64,000 nt of DNA from Micropterix aruncella (lineage: Eukaryota; Arthropoda; Insecta; Lepidoptera; Micropterigidae). Location: contig OX155954.1 of assembly GCA_944548615.1 (NCBI GenBank), forward strand, positions 7,126,924 to 7,190,923, given 5' to 3'. The translations under genes were made by a program, and so were the position numbers. The notes under the pieces are model-generated. The model did not search any database, was not told where the DNA came from, and saw nothing but the letters and a program-made list of their open reading frames with translations. This document shows, piece after piece, positions 11,528-23,237 of this stretch. Each line of letters starts with the position of its first letter. The first letter of the stretch is position 1.

Positions 11528-11713
11528 CTTAAATTTTTAGCTCCTCCTCTGCCATATAGGAAAACATCCCTCGGTGCTGTGAAGCGCTGCGGTGGTTCAG
11601 TGGTCATTTCGGTTGATCGGCTGAAGAATCTTCGAGAACAGAGTCCATTCCCATACTGATCGCCATCTTGATGCAGATCCACGAATTCATAAAGAGATTT
11701 GAATAACACGGAC
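11528..11713 (-). CDS. Exon: start of a CUB-like module
   Basis: Acceptor TTTCACTTCCAG just above 11713; donor AAG|GTAGGT at 11527. It is 186 bp, with one base completing a Lys codon from the 14177 exon and two bases left over. It encodes LFKSLYEFVDLHQDGDQYG (closing strand of the preceding CUB), then CSRRFFSRSTEM and the new-module start PRDVFLYGRGGAKNL, which continues directly into CLYRFEA of the next exon. Both phase and protein sense agree, so the join is well supported. Confidence 0.87.
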
Positions 11714-12349
11714 CTGGAAGTGAAATGAATAAATAATTTAAGGTAGGTTTTCCTAGTCAGCAGCGCATTTTTGCGCAGCGGAATCTGATTTCATTTCTAC
11801 CACGTTGGCAAGAGCGTAAAACTCATTACGCTTCGTAGAAGTGTTTCCCCACAAAACGAAGTGTTTCCCTGTCGACTAATGAAAGTGTGACAAGTGTGTA
11901 CTGTGTAGTGAATTGAATATATTGCAATTAATAATGAGTAATTACAATAAATCGTCTTAAAAGAAATAAGAAGAAAATAATAGTCTTCGATAAATTATAG
12001 ATGACGAAGATGAAGAACATGTGCTCCGAGAACAGGGAAGATAGGCTGTCAGTGAATTGTTTTACAGACGAGAAAACGAGGGGGTTTTCAAAATGTTGAT
12101 AAATATCCACCTTATTAATAAAAAAACAATGATTTAAAAGTTATTTCCGAGTGACTCGTGAGAAGTTTTCCTACATTTTGAACCTTGTGGAAGGGGAAGG
12201 AAACCTTCTTCATCGTATTTTTTGTAACTGCGGGTCCTTTAGATTGTATATATTGCATGGTTATTAATGAACTCTATCAACTGTTCGTCATCTTCGTCGT
12301 CTGAAAAACGGCACTATTTTTTGCATATTAAAATATTTAATATATATTA

Positions 12350-12500
12350 TCTATATATATAAAACAAAGTCGGGTTTGATCGAACACTTATAACTCGAGA
12401 ACGGCTGGAGCGATTTTCATGGTTTTTGATTTGTTGTATTTGTTTCCGTCCCTAATAGCAAAATAACGATTAAAAACAAAAATTGGAAAATTGACGAAAA
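12350..12500 (+). mobile_element. Helitron-like 5' terminus
   Basis: Starts TCTATATATATAAAACAAAG after an A, then GTCGGGTTTGATCG and TATAACTCGAGAACGGCTGG. This resembles the 5' ends of insect, especially lepidopteran, Helitrons. No RepHel protein or matching 3' hairpin was found nearby, so the right border is arbitrary. Confidence 0.4.
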
Positions 12501-13255
12501 AATTACATAAAAAAAACCTCATACAAAATTTAAATTTGTGTTTTTCTCATAGTCAGTTGTACGTGGCATGTTCAAGTGTCGGAAAATCATCCGCTTTATT
12601 TGTTGTTTAAAAAAAACAAAAAATGTAGTATATCATAAGATCTTTAATAAAGAGAATTAAACCGAGTGCATCCCATGCTGCACAATATGTAAATAGTTTA
12701 ATTCAATCATGTCTTGCTGACACGCGATTGATATACTTAATTTTTTTTTTTACATTACTTTTTGTGTTATTATCTTAATAAAGTAGTGAACTTAATATTT
12801 ATTTTCTATTCATTGTATTACTTTCATAAAATCATAAATTAAGTTCCGGAAATCTGTAACACGACATTCATTGGCTGTTAGGCGGTACGAAGTATAACGG
12901 TCAGCTTAGTATATTATAATATATAAATATATTATTAGGATTTTAAATTTCCAAAACGGTTTCTGATATGCAAAGCGCGACGCAATTGACTCCTTTAATC
13001 ACTTCCACATCGCTAAAGTGGAAGCAAGTCGACACCACTGTGAGAAGTGAAAAAAGTATGGGCAAGAGCGAGAGAGATATAGGCAGTGGCCAAAGCATTC
13101 GCCAACGTGTAGAGCGGGCATACAATCAGTCGGCCAATCGCTCGGATCTTATTGCGCCAGCGTGGGACGTATCTCTCTCTGTAGGAAAACAGCTGGGCTA
13201 ATTTCAAAGTAAGAAGTAGATGGCGTACTGCGAGAGGAGATCACACTGATCTTGA

Positions 13256-13929
13256 TGAGCTTTTGGGAACTAATGGGCCCAGTGCAGTTAGGCCATTATA
13301 ACCCACGTGTTTAGGGTCGGCCCAACTTACAGGTCAGCACCCATACGGTAGCCTTCAAGCAGAAGTGCTAGCCCGGGTAGGACTCATTGCCTGCAGGCCA
13401 GTTCCCATGGGAATCATCTTTCGGGCGCTCTTGGACGGTTTGCGCACCGTGCAGTGTATGCCAATCGACTGTGCATTCAGACTGGTAATAGGAGTCTGGA
13501 ATCGGCTTTGTTTCCTATAGAGCGGCGGTGGTTGTTAATCTTACGGCAACTGCTCTTGAAACGACCAATCGGCTACCCAATACCGGGTGAAGATCCGGGC
13601 AAAGTATGCCGTGGTCCGCGATAGATTCGGTAGACACCGAATCACTGCTACGTAAGGGAGAGGACCGCGCAAGCGACCTCGAACCTGTAACCGGTCGGGA
13701 GGCCGGAGGAATCTAGCCATAACTGGTAGCGAGGGCGCTTGGTCTGCCCGTTGATATAACCACCCGATGTCGGGCGGTAAGGGTTGGTCTCTCGCGGGCT
13801 AGTTAGCTGTCAGATAGTGGCTTGTCATTGTCCAAGTTTTCTACGCTCATTCCTCGGCTGAAAGAAGTATCACATATCATTATACCAGCCTGCGGTGGTA
13901 CGTTCACCCGTTGTAATCGACACCGCCTA
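13256..13929 (+). mobile_element. Family-A retroposon, full length, copy 1
   Basis: Flanked by ACTGATCTTGA at 13245-13255 and 13930-13940 (target duplication). It runs from GGGAACTAATGGGCCC to the GTAATCGACACCG end. I infer that the GTCGAC end is 3', because truncated copies keep that end. No convincing coding frame and no poly(A). Confidence 0.8.
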
Positions 13930-14019
13930 ACTGATCTTGAGAAAAGAGGGTAACGTACAGTCGGTCGATCCTCGAAGACGCTTCTTCAATGATCGAATTC
14001 TTCGATGGGTAACGCTTTA

Positions 14020-14078
14020 CCCATGATGAAAAAAACACATGATGAAAAAAAACACATGATGAAAAAAAAACACATGGG
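14020..14078 (+). repeat. Short tandem repeat with growing A tract
   Basis: Three units of CATGATG followed by A-runs of 7, 8 and 9 bases and CA, about 17 bp each. Confidence 0.85.
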
Positions 14079-14176
14079 TACATCCTTTTCTTGTCTGCCT
14101 CTTCGATAATAAAGAAGTCCTTCCACGCCTGCTGTAGAAATAGATAAATGACGTCATGAAATGGAAAAATACTTAC

Positions 14177-14443
14177 TTCAACGCAGTGGTCTCAGTCAGC
14201 CTGAGCTCAAGTGTAAGACTGTCTCCGGATGATAGGAAACTTTCAGCTCTGGCGCAAGGTCTCGGCGAGCTTGTGGTGTCATTGCGAGCTATGCTAGCGA
14301 GGAGGGCATGCTCACAAACGCGAGGGGCTCGTTCTCTGCAAAATCGAGCGAGGACGGTGGCGTTGCCAGGCGGACGGCCAGCTAATACAGACACCGGGCC
14401 GCCGATCGCAGCGCGAGACATTTGCGACGATTTGTCCTTATCG
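14177..14443 (-). CDS. Exon: end of a CUB-like module
   Basis: Acceptor TTTATCATTGCAG above 14443; near-ideal donor AA|GTAAGT at 14176. It is 267 bp, phases 1 in and 2 out. Its first base completes the Cys codon that closes IWDGPMRISPGCSDIFC from the upstream exon. It then encodes ARFCRERAPRVCEHALLA and RPCARAESFLSSGDSLTL, the usual cysteine pair and closing strands of a CUB domain. It was found by the phase gap left between the 17319 and 11528 exons. Confidence 0.86.
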
Positions 14444-14659
14444 CTGCAATGATAAACAAAAAAAAATCGGTTGTGTCACTCCAAAACTTTCTCGGCAAGT
14501 AGCCAAGGACTGATTTTATCTAAATATTAATTTCATAAATAGAATAGATAGAATCCATCGTCGGACAAACCCGGTTGGGTTCCAATACAACTGAATCGGG
14601 CTGCGCGGTTCTTTACCCCGCTGAGGGCGGGTTCGAGCCAAGCGCCAATAGATTTTTTG

Positions 14660-15170
14660 TTTTCTTTTATTTTATACAATTATTTATTACAAAAAAAATA
14701 GATTTTAGCAAAAACAAAGTTACTAACATAACCAGTAGACAAAGATAATTTTTTACAACCTTTTATGCGAAGCAGATAAAATTACATTTGATTGAATTTT
14801 ATCACCCCACTAGGTTGTATTATATCTGTTCTAGGGTGACGGTATTAAGGACATACTTAGTGACTTCACTTTTTTTTCTCATTCGTTTCGATCGCACATT
14901 CATTCTTAAAAATTAAATGGTACAATTTGAATATATAAATATTTAAATAGGTGACTAATATGAAATATGTACATAATAAAATATTTAAATATATATAAAG
15001 AAGCAAATAAATAATCAATAAACAATTAAATTGACCAATACATTAAGTAGGCTAAAATGGTTCCTTATTATGCACATATAAAATGTTAACTCTTATTAGT
15101 TACAATTATATTAATATTTTTGTTGTAAATCTAATCAACTAAACGTATTTATTGTCAAGTAGTAATTAAA
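14660..15170 (-). repeat. LINE 3'-UTR-like dispersed repeat, copy 2
   Basis: Shares TTTTATCACCCCACTAG, GTTCTAGGGTGACGG and AGTGACTTCACTT with 1320-1760. Non-coding, AT-rich downstream part. Confidence 0.5.
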
Positions 15171-15376
15171 AAATATGGCCTACGTTAGGATGTGAGTCGC
15201 CATTTCTTGGCACTGGCTACTACTTTTCGTCATGAGCCACTTGATAATATATTTCGTCAGAGTCAATCTGCTGATCGTACTCTGCACTTTGCAGATGTAG
15301 ATGGCATCAATATTTGATTAAAATGTACGATTCAAATATTAATAGTGTAGCTTGTATACGATATTCTAACTAAAAT

Positions 15377-15408
15377 TGCACAATGTGCACCAATGTGCAC
15401 ATTGTGCA
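15377..15408. repeat. Palindrome TGCACAATGTGCAC
   Basis: Perfect 14-bp arms (15377-15390 and 15395-15408) around CAAT. Each arm contains GTGCAC. Confidence 0.9.
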
Positions 15409-15587
15409 CAAGTCTATAAGTCCATTATTTCGAGATTGAAGTTCGACTAGTGCGGGTGGCCCGATTTCAACCCCAATCATTTAAACTATTGCTATGTCTA
15501 AATGATGCCTAAATGACAAATTTTATCTCAATCGAATTAACCATTTGGGCGCTATTTTGGAGGAATACATAGACAAGGACAGGATGG

Positions 15588-16296
15588 ATTGAGGTGTCGA
15601 CTACAACGGGCGAACCCGTCACCCCAGGCTTGTATAACGATATAGATCATTCTTTCAGCCGTCGGATGAGCGTAGAAGACTTGGGGATAAGACAATCTAC
15701 TGTCTAGTTCACCAGCAACCCGTTAGAGTCCAACGCCTTACGGCGAGGCACCGGGAAAGGTACCAGCGGGCAGCCTCACCCCCTAACTACGAGTTTTGGC
15801 AGGATATCTCCGCCTGGAATTAACCTTCAGGATACCTTCGTCCTCCCGACTGGTTACAGGTCCGAAGTCGCTTACGCATCCTCTACCTGTTGTATTACAG
15901 CGGTAATTCAGTTTGAATTTATCGCGGACCTGGGCGTTCTTTGCCCGTAGTGCCACACGGGGTCGAGTGGCCCAAGGTCATATCAAGAGTGGTATGACAT
16001 CAGGTGAAACATCCACCCCAAGTATATTTCCATAGTCTCCAGACCCCTTCAGTAATTAGTCAGAATGCACAACCGATTGGCTTCGCCGACGGGTGCGCAA
16101 ACCGTCCAGTGGCGCCGGGATGCAATCCCGCCGGTAGAAACCGGTCCACCAGTTCTGAGGCCTGTGACACGGGAGTCTTACCCGGGGTAGCCTTCCTTTC
16201 GAGGAGGCTTCTGAATAGGATCTGAATCGTAAGTTGAGCCGATCCGAGAACAAAATGGATCTTGTGGCCCAAGCTGCACGAAACCGTTCACCACCC
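15588..16296 (-). mobile_element. Family-A retroposon, full length, copy 2
   Basis: Flanked by a 21-bp duplication beginning ACATAGACAAGGACAGG at 15567 and 16297. It has the GTCGACTACAACGGGCG terminus at the left (3' end) and GTGGCCCAAGCTGC near the right. It belongs to a diverged subfamily shared with 49888-50607. Confidence 0.85.
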
Positions 16297-16317
16297 ACAT
16301 AGACAAGGACAGGATGG

Positions 16318-16522
16318 CGGTGTCGACTACAACGGGTGAACCTGTCACCCCAGGCTGGTATAACAATATAGATCGTTCTTTCAGTCGTGGGATGAGCGTA
16401 GAAGACTTGAGGACAAGACAATCTACTGTCTAGTTCACCAGCAACCCGTTAGAGTCCAACCGGGAAAGGTAGCCAGCGGGCAGCCTCACCCCCTAACTAC
16501 CAGTTAGGGGGTGAGGCTGCCC
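16318..16522 (-). mobile_element. Family-A copy 3, 5'-truncated with snap-back end
   Basis: Begins immediately after the second target duplication of copy 2 and holds only about 180 bp next to the GTCGAC end. It stops in a hairpin at 16478-16522. CATAGACAAGGACAG recurs at about 16538 and 16584 beyond it, so the target motif has been multiplied. Confidence 0.75.
16478..16522. repeat. Snap-back inverted duplication
   Basis: Perfect 20-bp arms, GGGCAGCCTCACCCCCTAAC (16478-16497) and its reverse complement (16503-16522), around TACCA, at the truncation point of family-A copy 3. Confidence 0.9.
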
Positions 16523-16959
16523 CTACACGGACAGACATAGACAAGGACAGACTGCCACACTGCCACAGACTGCCAATGAGGCTGCCACATAGACAAGGAC
16601 AGACAGACATTCCTATCAGGAAATGGTTGTATTTGTCTCAGGGTCAAAATTAAAATTTCCGTCTTCATCTCGAAAAATAAAATTTGTCCGTTCACAATAC
16701 TTTTCGTCGTCGTTTGGTGGGATGGGAAATCAACACAAAAATATATACCTTAAGCAAGTTTAAAAAAAAATATTCTGTAGTGATTTGGCTCCTCATCAAT
16801 TTATTATTCGTTTTCTTGCGAGAGAGACTTCATTGTTTTTTTTTAATATACTCGTATCAAAAACAAATAGGGTAACAATAATAAAATATACACATAATAC
16901 ATATATAATGATACCAAAGCCAAGTAAGATGTGTGATCCGCGTGATCGCTATGTATAGG

Positions 16960-17050
16960 TGGGTTTTGGTGTATGGGTGTTGGTGTATGTAGGTGTGTTC
17001 GGGAGCTTGTGTGTGTGTAAGTGTCTGTGTCTGTAGGGCGTATGTCCATG
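16960..17050 (+). repeat. GT-rich simple sequence
   Basis: Irregular GGTGTATG and GTGTGTGT runs; low complexity. Confidence 0.7.
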
Positions 17051-17318
17051 TGAGTGCATGTGGAAATGCGGGGTGCTAACTCAATCCAATACGATTCCCA
17101 GCTTTTCACGTACCTCCTTAACAAAGATCGACTATTGTCGTCGATGAATATGTCAATATCGTTAAATCTTACATTGTATGTATGCATAGTACGTGGCAAT
17201 AACGAATTGGCACCACCGCTTGTGTTGTACCTTGGTACGTGAATATTAAGGGACTGCGCGTGAGTCGAGTGCTTGTATTCATAAGAATGTTACTCGAACG
17301 TTGTAAATTCACACTCAC

Positions 17319-17698
17319 CAAAATATATCGCTGCATCCAGGTGATATCCGCATTGGCCCATCCCATATATTCAAATGGCTAGCACAATATTCCTCCTCCG
17401 GAAGCGCCGGGTTCAACGTGTTTGTTACATGGAACTTCATCACGGACATCCACACCCTGAACCTTGGTGAAGGGTAAGGGAACCCAGGCCTTCTCCATGG
17501 GTAGTTCATCGATCTGATGGGTCCGGTTGATGTGGATATGGACGTGTCAATCCCTTGGAGATGGTAAAGGCAGGTCGTGTTCGGCGGCAGGGAATGTTTG
17601 GGACTTTCCAGAACGCCACGCCCAGTGCCTCTGACCCAGAATTCGCAAGCTCGCTTATTCTTAGCGTACGTCGGGGACTGTTGATCCACGAATATTAC
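17319..17698 (-). CDS. Exon: CUB-like module, first part
   Basis: Acceptor CTTTCTTCTCAG at 17699-17710; donor TTTTG|GTGAGT at 17318. It is 380 bp, phase 0 in, two bases out. It continues the closing strand of the previous module (VIFVDQQSP), then begins a new one: CEFWVRGTGRGVLESPKH, NTTCLYHLQG, FRVWMSVMKFHV and SHLNIWDGP. The two-cysteine start, aromatic strands and the WDG turn are typical of CUB domains. The module is completed by the 14177 exon. Confidence 0.88.
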
Positions 17699-17779
17699 CT
17701 GAGAAGAAAGCATATACACTAAGTAGGATATCATTATAATATGTAATAGTCTGCAATTTGTTGGTTGATATTTCCTTAA

Positions 17780-18388
17780 TTCTCAACTAGAGCTGTCGAC
17801 TAGAACCCGTCTAGAACGTAGAGGCGTAGAACAACTAGAACCCGTCACCTCAGAAAGTTTTAACGATATTATATCGTTCTGTCTCGCGTGAGGTGAGCGT
17901 AGAAGACTTGGGACGAAAACAGTGCACTGTATAGTTACGCCGCTTACCCGTAAAAGCCAACGCCTTACCGCGAGATAATCAGGGTAATCGCCAGCGGGCC
18001 GACATTCGCGCCCTTCTTTCCAGTTGCAACCAGATAACTCAGGTCTCCCTACTAGTTACTGGTAAGAGGTCGCTTGCGCGGTCCTCTCTCTTACGTAGCG
18101 GTAACACGGTGTCTACCGAATCTATCGCGGAATCTGGCATCCTTTGCCCGGCTCATCACTCGTTATCGGGTAGCAGATTGGTCGTTCCAAGAGCAGTTGC
18201 CGTAAGGTTAACAACTACCCTCGCTCTATAGAAAACAAATCCGTTTCCAGGCTCCCCGGTTCGAATCCCCGCTCTATCAGTTCGAATGCACAGTTCGAGT
18301 GCAACCGTCCAAAACGTTGATTCATTGGGGAAACTGGCCCGCAAGCCAGGGTCCTGCCCTGGCTAGAACTGCTGCGTAGGCCGTAGAG
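17780..18388 (-). mobile_element. Family-A copy 4, left part (3' portion), split by hAT
   Basis: Starts CTAGAGCTGTCGACTAGAAC and continues to CTGCGTAGGCCGTAGAG, where the hAT element begins. The matching remainder is at 21310-21403. A short local duplication (CTAGAACCCGTC, CTAGAACCCGTCACC) lies near 17808-17856. Confidence 0.8.
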
Positions 18389-18536
18389 CAAGGGTGGCCA
18401 ACCCGCGGCCCGCGGGCGCTTGCGGCCCGCCGAGTGACAACTTGAGGCCCGCCGACCCTGAGTCGCCATAATACTAGGCATAATACTAGGAAAGAAATCG
18501 AAGCCTTATTCAGGTGGTGAAACGGTTAAAGAATGT

Positions 18537-20428
18537 TTGGAGAGCGTCGTTGAAATTATATGTCCAGAAAAGAAAAAGGATTTTTCAAAAATAAGCCTAT
18601 CTCGTCAAACTATTACTAGACGGGTGGACGAAATTGGAAAGCATATTGAAGACAAATTGAAAACTCGAGCATCCGAGTTCATATTTTATGCTCTAGCATT
18701 GGATGAAAGTACAGATTTTACAGATACCGCCCAAGTGGCGATTTATACAGCCCTGAACCTTGCTGTGGCGTACCAAAAAGCCTTGCAAACCAAATGTTCA
18801 AACAAATGTGTTTAGAACAATCCGTCAACCACTGGAACAACACGCCAGGGTTGAATAATTCCAAAGCGCTTATTAAGCCTTACGACCGTAAGACGGCCCG
18901 TGAGGCCCTATCGCTAAATAGGAACAATCTACGCATACTGGTAAGGGCGCTCACGGGGCATTGTGGCCTGAACAAACACATGTTCAACCTCAAGCTCAAA
19001 GACACAAAAATGTGCAGGTTCTGCCAAGGGGCAGAGGAAACTCCTTAGCACCTCATGTGCGAGTGTGGCCCGCTGATGCGTAAAAGATACACCCACTTGG
19101 GTGGTCACTACCTCCAACCTGAGGAGGTAAAACAATCTGGCGCCAAAAGCCTGCTGCGGTTCTTAAATGACACGAGGCTTAGCGCAGAACTATAGTAGGT
19201 GGCGAGCACAATAGATCAGCAATGGTCGCAGTGTTACAAGGCTCATAAAGACCTTAGAAAAGCCCCACTGAACAAATAAAAATAAAAAAGTGGCGATTTT
19301 TATCAGAGTTATTGATATCAATTTGAACAAAACAGGAGAGTTAGCGGCACTTTATCCACTTAAGGGTACTACTAAGTCGCAGGATTTGTTGGAAGCAGTT
19401 ACATCGATATTGAATCGCTTTTCGTTGCAACTTAACAACTTATCGGGCATAACAACGGATGGTGCTCCAACAATGGTTGGAAAAAATGAAGGTTTAGTAA
19501 AATTGATAGAAACTGAAACCCGTAAACTGGGTAATACGTCGATGCTAAATTTTCATTGCATTATTCATCAGGAGAATTTATGTGCCAAGCCCCTCCAAAT
19601 GGACCATGTTATGAATGTGGTCGTCAAAACAGTGATTTTCATTAAGTCGAAGGGGTTGAATCACCGTCAGTTCCAATAATTTGTCAAGTCTTTGAATTCG
19701 GAGCATGATGACGTTACATTTTATGCAGAAGTAAGATGGCTAGCTCGTGCTAAAATGTTGAAACGTGTATTTGATTTGAAACAAGAAATACAATCATTCT
19801 ATACAAGCAAGTTAAAAACAATCCCAGAGTTTGAAGTAAGGAGTGGGTTTGCGACTTTGCGTTTTTGGTCGATATAACAGGCCACCTAAATGACGTTAAT
19901 ACTCGCCTACAAGGGAAAGATCACTTAATTAATGACATGCATTATCTTATTTCCGCATTTCAAATGAAACTTGGGCTTTGGGAACGACAGCTACAAAAAA
20001 AAACTTTACTCACTTTCCTACACTGTCAGAGAAACCAGATGTCATACAGACGGCGGCGGATAAATAATCTTCTTTGATTTCCAAGTTGAACCTCGAATTT
20101 CAAACCCGATTTCAAGATTTTGAAAAACATCGTGTACTTTTTTCTGCATTGCGATGCACAGTTAAAGAAAAAATTTCATCAGGTTGGCTTAGAAGAGTTC
20201 TACAAAACTTATTTGGACAAGGAAAAATATCCGACTATTTACAAACATGCTCTGGCTATGATTTCTCTATTCGGAAATACTTACGTGTGTGAACAGCTTT
20301 TTAGTCGTATGAAGGACATCAAATCCAAAGAGAGAACCCGAATTACCGATGAGCATTTGGAAAACTGTTTGCGTCTAGCTACGACCTCAGTTGAGATCGA
20401 CATTAATGAACTAAGTTCTGCCAAATAA
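18537..20428 (+). pseudogene. hAT transposase remnant
   Basis: Fragments in order: 18537-18744 (SRQTITRRVDEIGKHIEDKL, FIFYALALDESTDFTDTAQV), then after the LINE insertion 19301-19679 (LNNLSGITTDGAPTMVGK, MLNFHCIIHQENLCAK), 19692-20077 with shifts, and 20120-20428. The last holds the dimerisation region (FGNTYVCEQLFSRMKDIKS). The acidic motifs LDEST and TTDGAP are those around the catalytic aspartates of the family. A stop at 19677-19679, other frameshifts and the insertion make it a pseudogene. Confidence 0.85.
18745..19288 (+). mobile_element. 5'-truncated LINE inserted in the hAT transposase
   Basis: Target duplication AAGTGGCGATTT at 18733-18744 and 19289-19300; the 3' tail is AATAAAAATAAAA. 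The coding remnant (18794-19190) includes LTGHCGLNKHMFNLKL and a Cys/His knuckle region (CRFCQGAEETP, stop, HLMCEC) found at the C-terminus of some non-LTR retrotransposon ORF2 proteins. One in-frame stop follows ETP. Confidence 0.85.
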
Positions 20429-20515
20429 ACTCAGACGTCACAGTAACATTATAAAATTGAATTTTCTTATGTTCAAATATATATATCTGGTTTGCTTTTA
20501 AATTACCAACAAACA

Positions 20516-21220
20516 TCTTGCGGTGTCAACTACAACGGGCGAGCCCGTCACCACAGGACGTTTTAACGATTAGTCGTTCTATCGCCCTGCAGTGAACGTA
20601 GAGACTTTGGACAGTACATTCTACGTCCAGCTACGTCAACAACCCGTGAGAGTCCAACGCCTTACCGCGAGTTAGCCAGGAGTAAACCCGGCGGGCTCGA
20701 GATACTCGCGCCCTCACTTCCAATTGTGACCAGATTTCTCCGGTCTCTCGATTGGTACCGAGTTCGAGGTCGCTTGCGCGGTCCTCTCCCTTATGAAGCG
20801 GTGAAACGGAGAGCACAACCGATTGGAGCAAACCCCGCACGGTGCGCAGACCGTACAATCTTCGCGGACCAAGGCGTCCTTTGCCCGCCTCTTACCCGGG
20901 ATCGGATGGCCAATGGTCAATTCCAGAGCAGTCGCCATAAGGTACGCAACCACCCCCGCTCTATAGGAAACAGTACAGTTCCCAGACTCCCCCGACTGTT
21001 AGTCGGAGAGCACAACCGATTGGAGCAAACCCCGCACGGTGCGCAGACCGTCCAGGGGCGCCAGAGGTTTGATTCCCAGGGGAGACCGGTTGACCCAGTG
21101 TCCTACCCAGGACTCGCACCCCATGCGAGGAGGCCGTCGGATGGGTGTTGACCCGTGAGTGTGACCGACCCTGGACACATGGGTCATCGTGGCCAACTCA
21201 TCATGGGCCCGTTAGCCCCC
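20516..21220 (-). mobile_element. Family-A retroposon, full length (705 bp), copy 5
   Basis: A perfect 16-bp duplication, AAATTACCAACAAACA, at 20500-20515 and 21221-21236 fixes both borders. It lies inside the hAT element, downstream of the transposase. The 3' end reads GTTGACACCGCAAGA on the minus strand; the 5' end is GGGGGCTAACGGGCCC. This copy best defines the family. Confidence 0.9.
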
Positions 21221-21309
21221 AAATTACCAACAAACAGTTGGTGTGCGGCCTGGCGGAAAATCTCATTTCAAAAGTTTGGCCCGGCCTCTGAAAAGGTTGG
21301 CCACCTGTG

Positions 21310-21403
21310 GCGTAGAGGCTGCCGGATGGGCGTTGACCCGTGAATTTGGCCGACCTAACACACATGGGTCTTAGTGGGATAACTGCAACAGGGCCCATTG
21401 GCT
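21310..21403 (-). mobile_element. Family-A copy 4, right part (5' portion)
   Basis: Continues copy 4 after the hAT element: GGATGGGCGTTGACCCGTG, ACACATGGGTCTTAG and the end GGGCCCATTGGCTCCC. Confidence 0.75.
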
Positions 21404-21636
21404 CCCTAGAATATGTCATAATCTGATTTCCAGAACGACTGCAATGTGCTGGTTGAAATGTCCCCATTGCTCAGGTGGAAATATTTTGTAACATAAAAGA
21501 TAACCGCAAACTGCAAATTATATACGAACTTTCGCTGAGAACTCTAATCTTTCCCGACCCTACAGGATGTTTTAAGTGACGAGCATACCATACCTACCAT
21601 TTATCTACTATCACGTTACTATTGTAGTTACGTTAC

Positions 21637-21858
21637 CTCGACTTCTAGCTGAAATCCGTGTAAGGCCTGAATTGGTACCGGATGCAAAAACGTTCCATAT
21701 GGCGATGTAGTGAATTCTACCAGCAGCTCTGGTCCACTGGAGACTGACTCCGGTACTGCTTCTCCTCCTCCGCAGAACTTCAAAATAACAGGGTCCCTCG
21801 TGGTATAGCCGTCGTAGATGGTCACGTAATCCTGGACGTCGTCGCATTCATTCCATAC
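21637..21858 (-). CDS. Exon: second half of a CUB-like module
   Basis: Acceptor GTCGTAAAG above 21858, donor GAG|GTAACG at 21636; 222 bp, phase 0 at both ends. It encodes VWNECDDVQDYVTIYDG, VILKFCGGGEAVPES, LLVEFTTSPYGTF and GFQLEVE. The DYVTIYDG turn and the CGG...S.G..L.VEF ending are the classic CUB pattern. It follows the 23238 exon (ending RALK) and precedes VIFVD of the 17319 exon. A second upstream AG at GGAG|AATAAT would add residues but breaks the match to RALK-VWNE. Confidence 0.9.
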
Positions 21859-22429
21859 CTTTACGACATAAAATTTATTATTCTCCAAAACAGTAAGAGA
21901 ATAGGTCGTTACAAGGAAACTTCAAAATGCTGAAACGTCTAACGCCTTTTTGACACGTCACTACAGCTTACAGGCATCAATAATGGCCACAAGAGTAAAA
22001 AAATATTAAAAACGAACAGAAAATATCAAAAATATCGCCTTACATTATGGTTGATTAAACTTGGCAGAAGAGAGACAAAAAAAAATTATTAACATTTTTG
22101 AAATATATTTTTTTCTATACACATATTTATATTTATTCTATTTAAGTATTTATTATATACGTATTATAAACAATTATTATTTATTGTTATCTATTACTAA
22201 TGAAAATTGCCTACTGAAAATTTAATTTTTAACCTAAATTAATTCCGAAATTTTGTGTGAAAAACATTTATTTATAATATCATTTGGTTTTGGTATTCGT
22301 CTTCTACTTAAAACAGGCTCTGCCTAGTTTTAGGGGCGAAACAAATTATGTTTTATTTAAATACTAACGGATATTTTTTTTGTGATCGAATAAATAAATA
22401 ATTAAAAATTATGTATATGAATAGGTATA

Positions 22430-23206
<777 letters not shown>

Positions 23207-23237
23207 TATAGCTTAATGGGAATAATTAGGTACATAC

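Larger units (their letters stand above)
11714..14176 (-). other. Intron with Helitron-like start and family-A copy
   Basis: Holds a Helitron-like 5' end (about 12350), a full-length family-A copy (13256-13929) and a short A-rich tandem repeat (14020-14078). The stretches 11714-12340 and 12640-13240 show nothing recognised. Confidence 0.6.
14444..17318 (-). other. Intron with LINE-UTR repeat and two family-A copies
   Basis: Contains 14660-15170 (LINE-UTR-like), 15588-16296 and 16318-16522 (family A), a GT-rich stretch (about 16960-17050) and a palindrome (15377-15408). No host exon seen. Confidence 0.6.
18389..21309 (+). mobile_element. hAT transposon, broken and nested
   Basis: The left end GGGTGGCCAACCCGCGG and the inverted right end (reverse complement AGGTGGCCAACCTTTTC) are hAT-type termini. 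The flanking CCGTAGAG / GCGTAGAG is the expected 8-bp duplication with one difference. The transposase resembles the GTF2IRD2/EPM2AIP1-like hAT group. It is inactivated by two insertions and several frame breaks. Confidence 0.82.
17699..21636 (-). other. Intron made almost wholly of nested mobile elements
   Basis: From outside in: a family-A copy (17780-18388 and 21310-21403), a hAT element (18389-21309), and inside it a LINE 3' end (18745-19288) and another family-A copy (20516-21220). Confidence 0.8.

Noticed and set aside
11459..11659. 66-codon plus-strand frame
   Set aside because: Antisense shadow of the minus-strand exon 11528-11713.
16056..16421. 121-codon minus-strand frame in family A
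   Set aside because: Not conserved as a frame among family-A copies; looks like chance in GC-balanced repeat sequence.
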